46,129 bases of DNA, from NCBI GenBank assembly GCA_051650265.1, contig JBOFIR010000016.1, positions 1 through 46,129 of the forward strand, written 5' to 3'. Below the pieces are notes generated by a model, which was not told the origin of the DNA, searched no databases, and saw nothing but the letters and a program-made list of their open reading frames with translations. The position numbers and the translations under genes are program-made. Each line of letters opens with the position of its first letter. Position 1 is the first letter of the stretch. This stretch comes from JBOFEH01 sp051650265. GTDB taxonomy: Bacteria; Bacillota; Clostridia; Lachnospirales; Cellulosilyticaceae. Below, one piece after another: positions 16,561 to 25,415 of the stretch.

Positions 16561-18840
16561 TTATCGCGCAAACAAAAAACAATAAGTACTTCCTGCGTCC
16601 GCTGTAAGGCACATACATTCACCTGTGTAGTTCACAGCACATTCGCGGTCCCGTTGGTCGGTGACTTTGACCGGCCTGATGCCATGTATTTTAAGGGTAC
16701 CCTCACACTTGGCGTGTATTTGGAGCGCCTTGATCTCTCCCGCCTCCCATGCAAGTTCAATCACAAAGCCGCCGCGCGCACAGATGCCTTCCATGTGGCC
16801 TGCTGGCCAAGCCTTTGGCAGTGCAGGTAAAAGGCGTATGAAGCCTTCATGGGATTGTACAATCATCTCGCCAATAGCGGCGCAGATCCCAAAGTTCCCA
16901 TCAATTTGGAACGGTGGATGCACATCCAGTAGACTCTTTCGGATCGATGTACTCAAAAAGTCTCTCAGATGCATATAGGCATCCTCGCCCTCTAGTAGTC
17001 TGGCATAGAAGTTCACCATCCAGGCCTTGCTCCATCCTGTATGGCCACCGCCATGTGCTAACCTCCTTCTCAAGGTCACCTTGGCCGCTTCAAAAAGCTC
17101 TGGCGTCTTAGACTGTGTGATCTGATTGGTTGGATGCAGACCAAACAGGGGTGACATATGACGATGACCTGGCTCTGCTTCGTCATAGTCTTGATACCAC
17201 TCCATCACCTGTCCATACTTCCCTACCCGTGTAGGTGGTAGCTGCGTCTTGATGCGCCTTAGCTCTGGAGTCAGTCCATCCATTATCTCTAGACATGCCT
17301 CTATTTCCTGCGTTGCGTCAAAGATAGCACGTACAATCTGTGTATCCATCGTTGGCCCCATGCAAAGTGCTCCCACTTCTCCACCCGGTGCATAGTAGCT
17401 GTTTTCTGGTGATACAGATGGGCCTGTCACCAAATAGCCTTCTGGTGCTAGTGTCAGGTAGTCCATCAAGAAGATCGCCACCTCTTGGATGACCGGATAA
17501 CAACGTTCCGCGAGAAACGCACGATCACCTGTATAGCAGTAGTGTTCATACATATGAAGACTCAGCCACGCAAGACCCATAGGCCAAAAAGGTGATGCCG
17601 CAAAGATTCCGCCTGGCGCCGCATCTGCCCATAGATTGGAGACATGGTGTGCCACAGAACCCTTGCACCCATACATCTCTTTTGCCACTTGTTTGCCATT
17701 CTCACAAAGCCTTTCTATAAAGTCAAAAAGTGGTTCATGGCAATCCCCTAGCTGCGTAACCTCTGCAGGCCAGTAATTCATCTGAGTATTGATATTGATG
17801 GTGTAGTTGCTCTCCCATGCCGGTGTATGAGACTGATTCCAGATTCCTTGTAGATTGGCTGGCAAAGAGCCTGGCCTAGAAGAGGCAATCAGCAGATACT
17901 TACCGAACTGATAGATCAGCGCCATTAGCGCATTGCTATCCTCGCCTTCCCTACATCTTTGAATGAGTTCATCCGTCTGGCACGTGGGCTCATCTGTATA
18001 GAGATCTAGTGTATTGCGCTTGCTGAGCGCCTCGTAATCTTTCACATGACTTTCCTTTAGACGCTCGTAGCCTTTAACCATAGCCGCTTCTACCTTGGCA
18101 ATGGCTTCCTTACGATAGGCTGCGTCTCTAAAAGACGTCTCTGTGGCAATATACAGTGTGACCTCAGTCGCTTCTTGAATACTGATAAAATTCCCAATGG
18201 TCTGAATCACACCATCAGGGGATGTCGCCCCCATCACTGTGGTGAAGGTGACACCTTCTTTCCCACATTCCCCATCTAGTGTGATCATCTGCGTACTACA
18301 TGCTCCGCTTTCTCCTTCATAAGGTCTACGGTTCAGATTCACACTCAGACTTAGTCCGCCTTTCTCACTACAGCTGAGCCTCATCGCAATCACACCATCT
18401 GGGTGACTGACTATGTATTCTCTCTCATACTGCTTCTCATGGATCTGATACTGCACCCTTGCCACAGCTTGATCCAGATCAAGTTCCCTTTTGTAATCCT
18501 GATAAGGCCCTTGGTGCCCCTCAAAAAACAACCAGGCATCACCCGACGGCACGTACGGATTGATATACTGCGGTGTGGATGTGAGTGCCATACGTGCAAG
18601 GCGCTGCGCTTTTTCGATTTTCCCTTCAAAGAGTAGCTGCCGAATGCTTGCTACTGCACCTCTTGCATCAGGATTGACCCGATTCTTTGGCCCACCATAC
18701 CAGATACTCTCCTCGTTGAGCGGGATCTTTTCCTCTTGGACATTACCAAGGATCATGGCCCCCAATCGCCCATTCCCTATAGGCATTCCTTCCTCCCAGT
18801 CATTGGTTGGCGTTGCAAATCTTATGATATGACGCATCAT
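16561..18840 (-). CDS. GH95 alpha-L-fucosidase
   Basis: About 759 residues, no signal peptide, so intracellular. Domain order is as in GH95: N-terminal beta region with NDWEEGMPIGNGRLGAMILG, linker, (alpha/alpha)6 barrel, C-terminal beta domain. Catalytic landmarks of Bifidobacterium AfcA are intact: NINTQMNYWPAE (about residue 350, the two activating Asn), GPSVSPENSY (about 478, acid Glu) and PPFQIDGNFG (about 645, Asp). It should inverting-cleave terminal alpha-1,2-fucose from host or plant glycans after import. Start at 18840 or 18837 (two ATGs) with AGGGGG 4-7 nt upstream. Likely promoter -10 TATACT on the minus strand at 18901-18906. It points toward the convergent GH95-like gene. Confidence 0.92.
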   Translation of the reverse strand: MMRHIIRFATPTNDWEEGMPIGNGRLGAMILGNVQEEKIPLNEESIWYGGPKNRVNPDARGAVASIRQLLFEGKIEKAQRLARMALTSTPQYINPYVPSGDAWLFFEGHQGPYQDYKRELDLDQAVARVQYQIHEKQYEREYIVSHPDGVIAMRLSCSEKGGLSLSVNLNRRPYEGESGACSTQMITLDGECGKEGVTFTTVMGATSPDGVIQTIGNFISIQEATEVTLYIATETSFRDAAYRKEAIAKVEAAMVKGYERLKESHVKDYEALSKRNTLDLYTDEPTCQTDELIQRCREGEDSNALMALIYQFGKYLLIASSRPGSLPANLQGIWNQSHTPAWESNYTININTQMNYWPAEVTQLGDCHEPLFDFIERLCENGKQVAKEMYGCKGSVAHHVSNLWADAAPGGIFAASPFWPMGLAWLSLHMYEHYCYTGDRAFLAERCYPVIQEVAIFLMDYLTLAPEGYLVTGPSVSPENSYYAPGGEVGALCMGPTMDTQIVRAIFDATQEIEACLEIMDGLTPELRRIKTQLPPTRVGKYGQVMEWYQDYDEAEPGHRHMSPLFGLHPTNQITQSKTPELFEAAKVTLRRRLAHGGGHTGWSKAWMVNFYARLLEGEDAYMHLRDFLSTSIRKSLLDVHPPFQIDGNFGICAAIGEMIVQSHEGFIRLLPALPKAWPAGHMEGICARGGFVIELAWEAGEIKALQIHAKCEGTLKIHGIRPVKVTDQRDRECAVNYTGECMCLTADAGSTYCFLFAR

Positions 18841-18914
18841 GCTTCCCCCTAGCATTTTTTAGATTATCACTAAAAATGATGAATAATCAAACTTTTGTTT
18901 AGTATAACACAAAA

Positions 18915-18951
18915 AGGACCCCTAAAGTTGTACTAAAACTTTAGAGATCCT
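18915..18951 (-). terminator. terminator of the NSS transporter
   Basis: Fifteen-bp stem on the minus strand (AGGATCTCTAAAGTT / AACTTTAGGGGTCCT, one mismatch and a wobble) with a 7-nt loop, then TTTTTGTG. It abuts the probable fucosidase promoter. Confidence 0.85.
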
Positions 18952-18972
18952 AGGATCAAATCATGAACCAGA

Positions 18973-20286
18973 TCAGCCGATCCCCCCGTATGCTACACCT
19001 AACAAGATGACAGCCAGCGTCACCCCTACAAAGACATATTTTCCAAAAGGTATAAACCAACTTCCAAGTGGTCTCTTGGCCCCCTCATTGATGGCGCCAA
19101 GTACTTCCTTGCCCTCTAGTAAGTAGAAGAACACACATGCTACGATGAGGGCTGCTACAGGTGAGATCACTATCGTAACAAAGTCAGCAAACTGACCAAA
19201 GTATGCACCATTGGTTGCTAGTGGTAATGCCAGTACAAAGCATACAATGCCGATGATGACACACGCCTGTACTCTTGTACGCTTGGTCCATGCCATAAGT
19301 GCCTCCATACTACCTTCAAGCATATTTACAGAAGAAGAAATGGCTGCAAAAATAATACTGAGGAAGAAGAGGATACTCACAATATTGCCGTATGGCATCG
19401 CTTGGAAAACTTGTGGTAATGTGATAAAGAGTAGTGATGGCCCTGCTGCAGGGTCCAGTCCAAAAGCAAATACCGCTGGCATGATCATGAATGCTGCCAG
19501 AAGTGCTGCCAATGTATCAAAGAGTGCTGTACTAAGCGCCGCACTTGGGATATCGAACTTTTCACTGATATAACTGCCATAAACTACCATCCCACAGCCA
19601 TTGAGTGAGACTGTAAAGAATGCCTGCCCCAATGCCATAATCCATGTTTCCACTTTGAACAAGTAAGACCATTCTGGTGTCAGTAAGTAGCTCACACCTG
19701 CCATCGCACCTGGCAATGTAATGCCTCTTACAAGTAGCACGATAAAGAGTACAAATAAAAGGGGCATAATCCATTTGTTGAGCTTCTCAATCCCTTTACT
19801 TACTCCTAGAGAAACAATAATCACTGTGAGCACAACTGCCACAAGGAAGAATGGAATACTCTTTGTCGTACCTGAAAAACTATCGAAGTATGTACTTGGA
19901 TCAATACGCATGATCTCACCGGTTACACTCATTGTAAAGTATTTAAGAATCCATCCGATTACAACTGAATAAAACATTAAAACGCCCATGAGTCCAATTG
20001 GTGGAATGAGTCCAACCACCTGACCACCTTTGAAGCCGCGTCTCTTGAAGACCTCTGTAATCCCTGTAAATGATCCGCCTCTAAAGTGACGCCCAAATCC
20101 AAACTCAATCATGAGCCCTGTTGACCCTAATAAAAAGACGAAGATGAAGTAAGGGATCAAAAATACCGGTCCCCCGTACGCCCCCAATCGGTATGAAAAC
20201 ATCCATATATTGCCCAGCCCCAATGCTGCGCCTACACAAGATATAATAAATCCAGATCTATTTGAAAAACTCTCTCTTTCTTTCAT
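18973..20286 (-). CDS. sodium-dependent transporter, neurotransmitter:sodium symporter (NSS/SLC6) family
   Basis: 437 residues with 11-12 transmembrane segments. TM1 shows the unwound sodium/substrate region VGAALGLGNIWMF, then YGGPVFLIPYFI. Compared with LeuT (FLRFP) the gate arginine is replaced by Met, a feature I recall from the YocR-like bacterial branch. TM6-TM8 features include ALGQAFFTVSLNGCGMVVYGSY and FFLSIIFAAISSSVNMLE (Na+-site Ser pair). It probably imports an amino acid or a related amine with Na+; the substrate is not readable. AGGAGG lies 6 nt before the ATG. Single gene with its own terminator. About 137 bp upstream lies the hairpin-rich spacer. Confidence 0.92.
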   Translation of the reverse strand: MKERESFSNRSGFIISCVGAALGLGNIWMFSYRLGAYGGPVFLIPYFIFVFLLGSTGLMIEFGFGRHFRGGSFTGITEVFKRRGFKGGQVVGLIPPIGLMGVLMFYSVVIGWILKYFTMSVTGEIMRIDPSTYFDSFSGTTKSIPFFLVAVVLTVIIVSLGVSKGIEKLNKWIMPLLFVLFIVLLVRGITLPGAMAGVSYLLTPEWSYLFKVETWIMALGQAFFTVSLNGCGMVVYGSYISEKFDIPSAALSTALFDTLAALLAAFMIMPAVFAFGLDPAAGPSLLFITLPQVFQAMPYGNIVSILFFLSIIFAAISSSVNMLEGSMEALMAWTKRTRVQACVIIGIVCFVLALPLATNGAYFGQFADFVTIVISPVAALIVACVFFYLLEGKEVLGAINEGAKRPLGSWFIPFGKYVFVGVTLAVILLGVAYGGIG

Positions 20287-20447
20287 GTGTTACCTCCTAC
20301 TTTCGTTTTTATAATCTATACAAATAACTCATCTTATTTTTCTCTATCTATCATTTGACCAACGTCTACCGCGTTTTTTCATGCCGTCAAGCTGCAGTCT
20401 CTCCTGCATGAAAAGTGCCTAGCTCCCGTCTTAGATGCAACAAAAAA

Positions 20448-20480
20448 GCAGGTCACATCGCTTTTAACAATGTGACCTGC
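20448..20480 (-). terminator. terminator downstream of the M6 protease
   Basis: Perfect 11-bp stem GCAGGTCACAT/ATGTGACCTGC with an 11-nt loop. On the minus strand it is followed by TTTTTTGTTGC. It lies about 260 nt past the protease stop, leaving a long 3' UTR. Confidence 0.8.
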
Positions 20481-20502
20481 CTAGGATCTTTCTTCACGAA
20501 AT

Positions 20503-20526
20503 GGCCACATCATCTGCTATGTGGCC
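20503..20526. repeat. second hairpin related to the terminator stem
   Basis: Perfect 8-bp stem GGCCACAT/ATGTGGCC with an 8-nt loop. The flanking TGCTTTT on the plus strand makes the arm GCAGGCCACAT, differing by one base from GCAGGTCACAT of the hairpin 23 bp away. On the plus strand it ends in TGCTTTTG and could stop reverse transcription from the NSS side. Confidence 0.6.
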
Positions 20527-20556
20527 TGCTTTTGAGGTACTTCAAAGTGGGCCATC

Positions 20557-20591
20557 ATAGATACACAACTTGGGTGCAAGCTTGTATCTAT
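20557..20591. repeat. third hairpin, ATAGATACA inverted repeat
   Basis: Perfect 9-bp outer stem ATAGATACA/TGTATCTAT with an inner CTTG/CAAG pairing. There is no T tract, so it is not an obvious terminator; it may stabilise the 3' end of the protease mRNA. Confidence 0.5.
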
Positions 20592-20743
20592 AATGGTACG
20601 TTCCATCTATAAATACAAACTTATCTATAATAGCCATAATATGAAATATTCATTTTTAACTGGTTTGTGTTTATAGTTAAGTTCATCTTTATTCTCCCTG
20701 TCAATGATATTGTCTCAAATTGTATATCATATTCTACAGAATG

Positions 20744-23410
20744 TCAACAGTTTTCTTCACATCCTATATAGCCTGACTCTGGATAGAGTGTCTGCCCACC
20801 ACAGGTATTACAGCAGGGTGTAGGAATACAAAGTGCTACAGTCACACTACTACTCACATCTTGGCCCATGGCACTTGCTATCGCAGTGTTTACAATTTCA
20901 GTAGCAGTGGTATTCTGCACCGTCCCTTTGATCAACATTCTAAATACTGCACCTGCACCTAGCGTTGCAATCGTATAACTGCCACTCCATACATTCCATA
21001 TGGTATCTCCCACAATTAGATTCATAGGATTTTGAAGCTCGGTAGGTGTCGTATCTGTCACTAGGATATTTTGAAGGGGTAGAACACCATTGTTTCGTAT
21101 CGCAATCGTATAGATTAATACCTGCCCTGGCTGTACGGCATCACATGATGCTGTTTTGATAATTTGCAAGGTGGGTACATTCTTATTGATCCGTACAACC
21201 ACACTACTTGTTTTTTGTTGTCCCCCACTCTTAACAATAGCTGTATTGATCATTGCATCATAGCCCTTATACGCAACTATCCCACTGATTATCAAAGTGA
21301 TGCTTTGGTTAGGCGCCAGACTATCAATACAGTAGCATCCCTGCCATTTACACCAAGCTGTATTCCCCTGGATCTGATAGATTGGATTAGTCAGTTCTGA
21401 GGGCACCTGATCTGTAATGCACACATTAGAAAGAGGTGTACTCCCTGTATTGGTTACGGTAATCTGATAAGATAACACTTCACCTATCCCTATCGGATCA
21501 GCTGAAGCTGTTTTGGTCACTTGCAGGTCTCCTACAGCATTGTTGATGGTCACTGCCACACTACTTGTTTTTTGCTGACCATCTAGGGTCACTATCGCCG
21601 TATTGCTTACGGTACTACTTCCTAAAAACTGCACATTTCCTCGGATCAGTAGCGTTACTGATCCTCCAGCTCCTAAGCTTGTAATCTGATAACTCCCCTG
21701 CCATGGATACCAGTTTGGATTTCCCGCCAAAGCATATGTTGGATTGAGAAGCTCTGGTGGTATGGTATCACTCAAATCAATGTTTTGTAGTGATACACTT
21801 CCCGCATTTGTGATGGTTATTTCATAGAGCAAAGTCTCACCTGGATTGATGACACTAGGGGTAGCCTGCTTTTGGATCTGTAAGGCATCAGTACCACATG
21901 TTGCAAGTTGCACATCAAAACTAATGGTACTTCCAGCTGATCCAATATTTCGAATCACAATCCCACTATCCGTGCCATCTGATAAGAAGAGTGGACTTGT
22001 TGCCCCACCTATAGAGGTTCTTCCTATGTCACTTGTCAAATAAGCATCGCTTAGGTTGCCCTCACTGCTAGGCGTCCCTCCTGGCCTAAAGAGATAAACT
22101 TCATCCGGTGGCCCCCCTGCATTGCCTTGTCCATCCACTGCTGTATTGATCCTATAGACCAACAAACCTGAGCCGGGAAGGGTACTATCCATGGTTACTT
22201 CTTTTTTACGATACTCCAAAACAAAGTATTCTGTTGTGGATAGCGGTGTATTGATCCGCCATACGTTGTTATTTGACATCGTCAGCGGATTGAGACTATA
22301 GTTGCTACATGTTGTGATCACAGGCAACGATTGGATCCACTTTCCATATCTATATTTGGTATACGCATTGTTGTTTTGAGGTGGATTCGTGGTACCATCC
22401 ATAATATCCCATATCCCTACAGGATCTAACCCATCAAAGCTATAATGATAAAGGTCTGGATACCCTAGTGTATGAAGGAGTTCGTGACACAATACACCTA
22501 CACTGAGAAAGTCTGATAACTGGAAGTTATAGTTCCAGGCTCTAGCCCCTTGTAATAAAACCGTTTGATCAAACAATACCCACTGATGCGGCCAAAGTAT
22601 GTCAGCCCATCCTTCCGGCATCCCCTTCACAATCAGTACAATACTATCCACCAAGCCATCTCCATCACTATCAACGCTATAAGGTGCTGCATCAATTAAC
22701 GGTTTTGCAAAAAGTATTGCATTTGCCACCAAAGTCTGTTCTCTCGTTGTTCTTTCTGCCTGTGTTTGATATCCTATCAGATTTGTAGGCCCGTAGGGTC
22801 TATAATAGTCCCTTACTTGAGCATCTTCATAAGAGATGACTGTATCACTACCTCCCTGTTCAAAAAAATGAGATGTTAATGTCAGTTGACTATAAGATGT
22901 GGCTTGAAAATAATTATAGACTGAGTTATAGTTAGCCGTACTGTTGTTAAACAGATTATTGTAGGTACTCAAAGGTGTACTATATTCAGCCTCACCCTTA
23001 AATCGTACAAAAATAACAATATTATTAATCGTCCCCGTTGTCGCAGTAAATGACGCCCCTGCAAGACTTTGAGCACTCAGTATCCCTTGTTGAGCCTGCA
23101 GCGTATCTACCTTATAGCTACTTAACTTCCCCAACATAGATCCTCTAATCTCTTCAATCCTCACCACAAATGGATAGCTGTCTTTCAAAGTGGTACTATT
23201 TATTTTTTCTGCTGTCACGGTTAATTCTGAGGGTTCTAGCACCCCATTTTTATATTGTGCATAAGTATATCTTCCACTGCCCTTATCTTGAATAATGATA
23301 TAGCCATTCCCATCATGTAACCAATTGAAATATTCATCTCCACTTGCAAAACACTGTAATGTTTCTCCTGTTGGTTGCTGAATCACCTGCGGAATATTAA
23401 ATAATCTCAT
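20744..23410 (-). CDS. M6 family metalloprotease-like protein with three DUF11 repeats and a Cys-rich tail
   Basis: 888 residues. The N-terminal part (about 1-490) is an M6 (immune inhibitor A-like) metallopeptidase: HELLHTLGYPDLYHY at about 308 gives the HExxHxxGxxD zinc site, and GIWDIMDG supplies the Met-turn. Three DUF11-type beta repeats follow at about 508-627, 628-744 and 745-860; each starts with a LQI.K.A motif and carries W..W.GSY/CY.I..L. The last 28 residues are Cys-rich (CCNTCGG, ending GCEENC). There is no signal peptide or sortase motif. In Clostridia, signal-less DUF11 proteins with Cys tails are often tied to spore coats or exosporium, so a spore-surface protease is a reasonable inference. 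GAGAGGGAG precedes the ATG by 6 nt. Single gene. Confidence 0.87.
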   Translation of the reverse strand: MRLFNIPQVIQQPTGETLQCFASGDEYFNWLHDGNGYIIIQDKGSGRYTYAQYKNGVLEPSELTVTAEKINSTTLKDSYPFVVRIEEIRGSMLGKLSSYKVDTLQAQQGILSAQSLAGASFTATTGTINNIVIFVRFKGEAEYSTPLSTYNNLFNNSTANYNSVYNYFQATSYSQLTLTSHFFEQGGSDTVISYEDAQVRDYYRPYGPTNLIGYQTQAERTTREQTLVANAILFAKPLIDAAPYSVDSDGDGLVDSIVLIVKGMPEGWADILWPHQWVLFDQTVLLQGARAWNYNFQLSDFLSVGVLCHELLHTLGYPDLYHYSFDGLDPVGIWDIMDGTTNPPQNNNAYTKYRYGKWIQSLPVITTCSNYSLNPLTMSNNNVWRINTPLSTTEYFVLEYRKKEVTMDSTLPGSGLLVYRINTAVDGQGNAGGPPDEVYLFRPGGTPSSEGNLSDAYLTSDIGRTSIGGATSPLFLSDGTDSGIVIRNIGSAGSTISFDVQLATCGTDALQIQKQATPSVINPGETLLYEITITNAGSVSLQNIDLSDTIPPELLNPTYALAGNPNWYPWQGSYQITSLGAGGSVTLLIRGNVQFLGSSTVSNTAIVTLDGQQKTSSVAVTINNAVGDLQVTKTASADPIGIGEVLSYQITVTNTGSTPLSNVCITDQVPSELTNPIYQIQGNTAWCKWQGCYCIDSLAPNQSITLIISGIVAYKGYDAMINTAIVKSGGQQKTSSVVVRINKNVPTLQIIKTASCDAVQPGQVLIYTIAIRNNGVLPLQNILVTDTTPTELQNPMNLIVGDTIWNVWSGSYTIATLGAGAVFRMLIKGTVQNTTATEIVNTAIASAMGQDVSSSVTVALCIPTPCCNTCGGQTLYPESGYIGCEENC

Positions 23411-23572
23411 ATAGCACTCCCTCTCCAGCTCTACTTACAATTCACCTACCTTTTGACTCTTTTGTCGTTTATTTGAAGCTTGTCCTTATTTTACCTATTC
23501 CTTTGTTTTATCCTTAATTTATCATATGTAATCTCTCAGATTATGTGAAAGTTTTATAGCTCCTACAAAAAA

Positions 23573-23593
23573 AAGACACAAGAGATGTGTCTT
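23573..23593 (-). terminator. terminator of the ABC exporter operon
   Basis: Eight-bp stem AAGACACA/TGTGTCTT with a 5-nt loop, then TTTTTTG on the minus strand, starting 4 nt past the stop. Confidence 0.8.
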
Positions 23594-23597
23594 TTCA

Positions 23598-25415
23598 TTA
23601 TGCGAACTGTGCTTCATACAAGTTGCAGTAAAATCCTCTTTGTTGCATCAGACTTTCGTGGGTACCTTGCTCCACCACTTCACCTTCTTTGACGACCAAG
23701 ATGGTATCTGCATTTTGAATCGTCGAAAGACGGTGCGCAATGACAAAGCATGTCTTATTCTCCATGAGTTTTCTCATGGCCTGACTAATGTGTCGCTCTG
23801 TCTGCGTATCCACATTGGATGTCGCCTCATCTAAGATCAGCATCGGCGCATCTAAGAGCATGGCGCGTGCAATGGTCAGTAGCTGCTTTTGCCCCTTAGA
23901 GATATTGGCACCTTCATCACTAATCACCGTATCATATCCCTTTGGTAGCTTCTTAATAAAGCTATGAATCTTCACAGCCTTCGCCGCTTCAATCACCTCG
24001 TCACGCGTCGCCCCCTCTTTGCCATAAGCAAGATTCTCATAGATCGTGCCATGGAAAAGCCACGTTTCTTGGAGCACCATCGCAAAGGATTTTCTAAGGC
24101 TCGCCCGTGTCACCGCCTTGGTATCATGATCATCTACAAGGATTTGGCCACTTTGCACATCATAAAAACGCATCAAGAGGTTGATGAGTGTGGTCTTACC
24201 AGCACCTGTTGGCCCTACAATGGCGATCAACTTACCAGGCTCGACATCCAGTGATAAATCATGAATAATCGTCTGCCCTTCTACATAGCCAAACTGCACA
24301 TGACTGAGCGCCACTTTGCCTACCACCTCAGCCTCTTGCCCTAGTACGTAGGCCTCTTGGGCATCTGCTTGTTCACTCAGCTCATCCATCAAGCTAAAGA
24401 TTCTCTCTGCTGCCGAAAGAGAGGACTGTAGTTCACTGACAATATTGGCTGCTTCATTGATCGGCCCCGAGAACTTTCTAGAGTAAAGGATAAAGGACGA
24501 GATATTTCCGATACTCATCTTTCCTGCCAAAAAGAGCATGGCGCCAAATACACTGATTAGGGATAGCGATAGATTGTTGATGAAGTTGACACAAGGCCCA
24601 GTCATCCCCCCATAGTATTCTGCCGCATAATAAGCATCTACTGCTTCTTCATTTTTCTTTTTGAATTTTCTTAGAACATTTGCCTCCTGTGTATAGGCCT
24701 TTAGTGTCTTTTGCCCAGACACCATCTCTTCAGTAAAACCATTGAGCTCTCCAAGCTTTGCCGAGCGTACTCTAAAGAGGGGTCTCGTCTTACTGGTGAT
24801 AAACTTCGTAATCCCCATAGACAAGGGTACGGTCACACAAAATACCAGCACCAAAGGCTTGGAGATGACCAGCATCATAGATAGTGCACCTGTCACAGTG
24901 ATCAGGGTGGTCAGCATCTGAATCAAGTCACTTGAAAGCGACCCATTGATTGTATCAATATCATAGGTGATACGGCTAATAATATCGCCAGTCTGTCTGG
25001 TATCAAAGTAGCCTACCGGTAAATCTAGCAGCTTATCAAATACATCCTTTCGCATACGCTTAACCACCTTCTTACTGATGGTGAGCATCAGCACAGCTAA
25101 CCAATACGACAAGATACTCGCCACCAAGTAAAATGCCACCATGAGCCCTGCATAATAGAATACCTTCTCGAATACCACTTTGCCTACACCTACCATGGCA
25201 TCTACTGCATAGCCTGATAGCATAGGCCCTACTAAGGCAAATAAGTTACTTCCTATGGTTAAAACCAATGCCACAAGCAAAAGCCATTTGTACTGCATCA
25301 AATAAACCATGAGCCTCACTAATGTTGCCTTTTTGTTGACTGGCTTGCTCCCAGGCTTTTGGCTATTGATACCCTTGCCTGCTGCAAGTTCTCCTGCAAA
25401 TCCACGACCTGCCAT
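23598..25415 (-). CDS. ABC exporter half-transporter, catalytic NBD (subunit 2)
   Basis: 605 residues: an N-terminal extension of about 40, six transmembrane helices (about 45-330) and a C-terminal nucleotide-binding domain. Walker A is GPTGAGKTT, Walker B with catalytic Glu is LILDEATSNVD and the switch His is in FVIAHRLSTI. The signature is degenerate (ISKGQKQ for LSGGQ). With its partner it forms a heterodimeric type IV exporter (LmrCD/BmrCD/TM287-288 type) for lipids, drugs or peptides. The start follows the partner's stop directly, and GGGGG in the preceding codons serves as ribosome site. It is the second gene of a two-gene operon. Confidence 0.94.
   Translation of the reverse strand: MAGRGFAGELAAGKGINSQKPGSKPVNKKATLVRLMVYLMQYKWLLLVALVLTIGSNLFALVGPMLSGYAVDAMVGVGKVVFEKVFYYAGLMVAFYLVASILSYWLAVLMLTISKKVVKRMRKDVFDKLLDLPVGYFDTRQTGDIISRITYDIDTINGSLSSDLIQMLTTLITVTGALSMMLVISKPLVLVFCVTVPLSMGITKFITSKTRPLFRVRSAKLGELNGFTEEMVSGQKTLKAYTQEANVLRKFKKKNEEAVDAYYAAEYYGGMTGPCVNFINNLSLSLISVFGAMLFLAGKMSIGNISSFILYSRKFSGPINEAANIVSELQSSLSAAERIFSLMDELSEQADAQEAYVLGQEAEVVGKVALSHVQFGYVEGQTIIHDLSLDVEPGKLIAIVGPTGAGKTTLINLLMRFYDVQSGQILVDDHDTKAVTRASLRKSFAMVLQETWLFHGTIYENLAYGKEGATRDEVIEAAKAVKIHSFIKKLPKGYDTVISDEGANISKGQKQLLTIARAMLLDAPMLILDEATSNVDTQTERHISQAMRKLMENKTCFVIAHRLSTIQNADTILVVKEGEVVEQGTHESLMQQRGFYCNLYEAQFA

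Larger units (their letters stand above)
20287..20743. other. 457-bp intergenic region with three hairpins
   Basis: No credible gene. From right to left on the minus strand it holds the 3' untranslated region of the M6 protease, hairpins at 20557-20591, 20503-20526 and 20448-20480, then the promoter region of the NSS transporter. No clear sigma-70 promoter was found for the transporter. A small inverted repeat TGCAG-N6-CTGCA also lies near 20391-20407. Confidence 0.6.

Noticed and set aside
18867..18912. Shared regulator site between the fucosidase and sugar-binding protein promoters (TATACTAAA, AAACAAAAG and TTTTTAGT-like words)
   Set aside because: The words are short, lie in very AT-rich DNA and do not keep a fixed spacing, so chance similarity of promoters cannot be excluded.
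20440..20530. Hairpin pair as a tRNA, insertion-sequence end or attachment site
   Set aside because: No cloverleaf, CCA or anticodon pattern, no transposase nearby and no target-site duplication; simple terminator-type stems explain it better.
20750..21900. Repeated blocks at about 350-bp spacing that could look like a repeat array
   Set aside because: They are the three DUF11 coding repeats of the M6 protease, in frame and diverged; there are no short identical repeats with unique spacers as in a CRISPR array.
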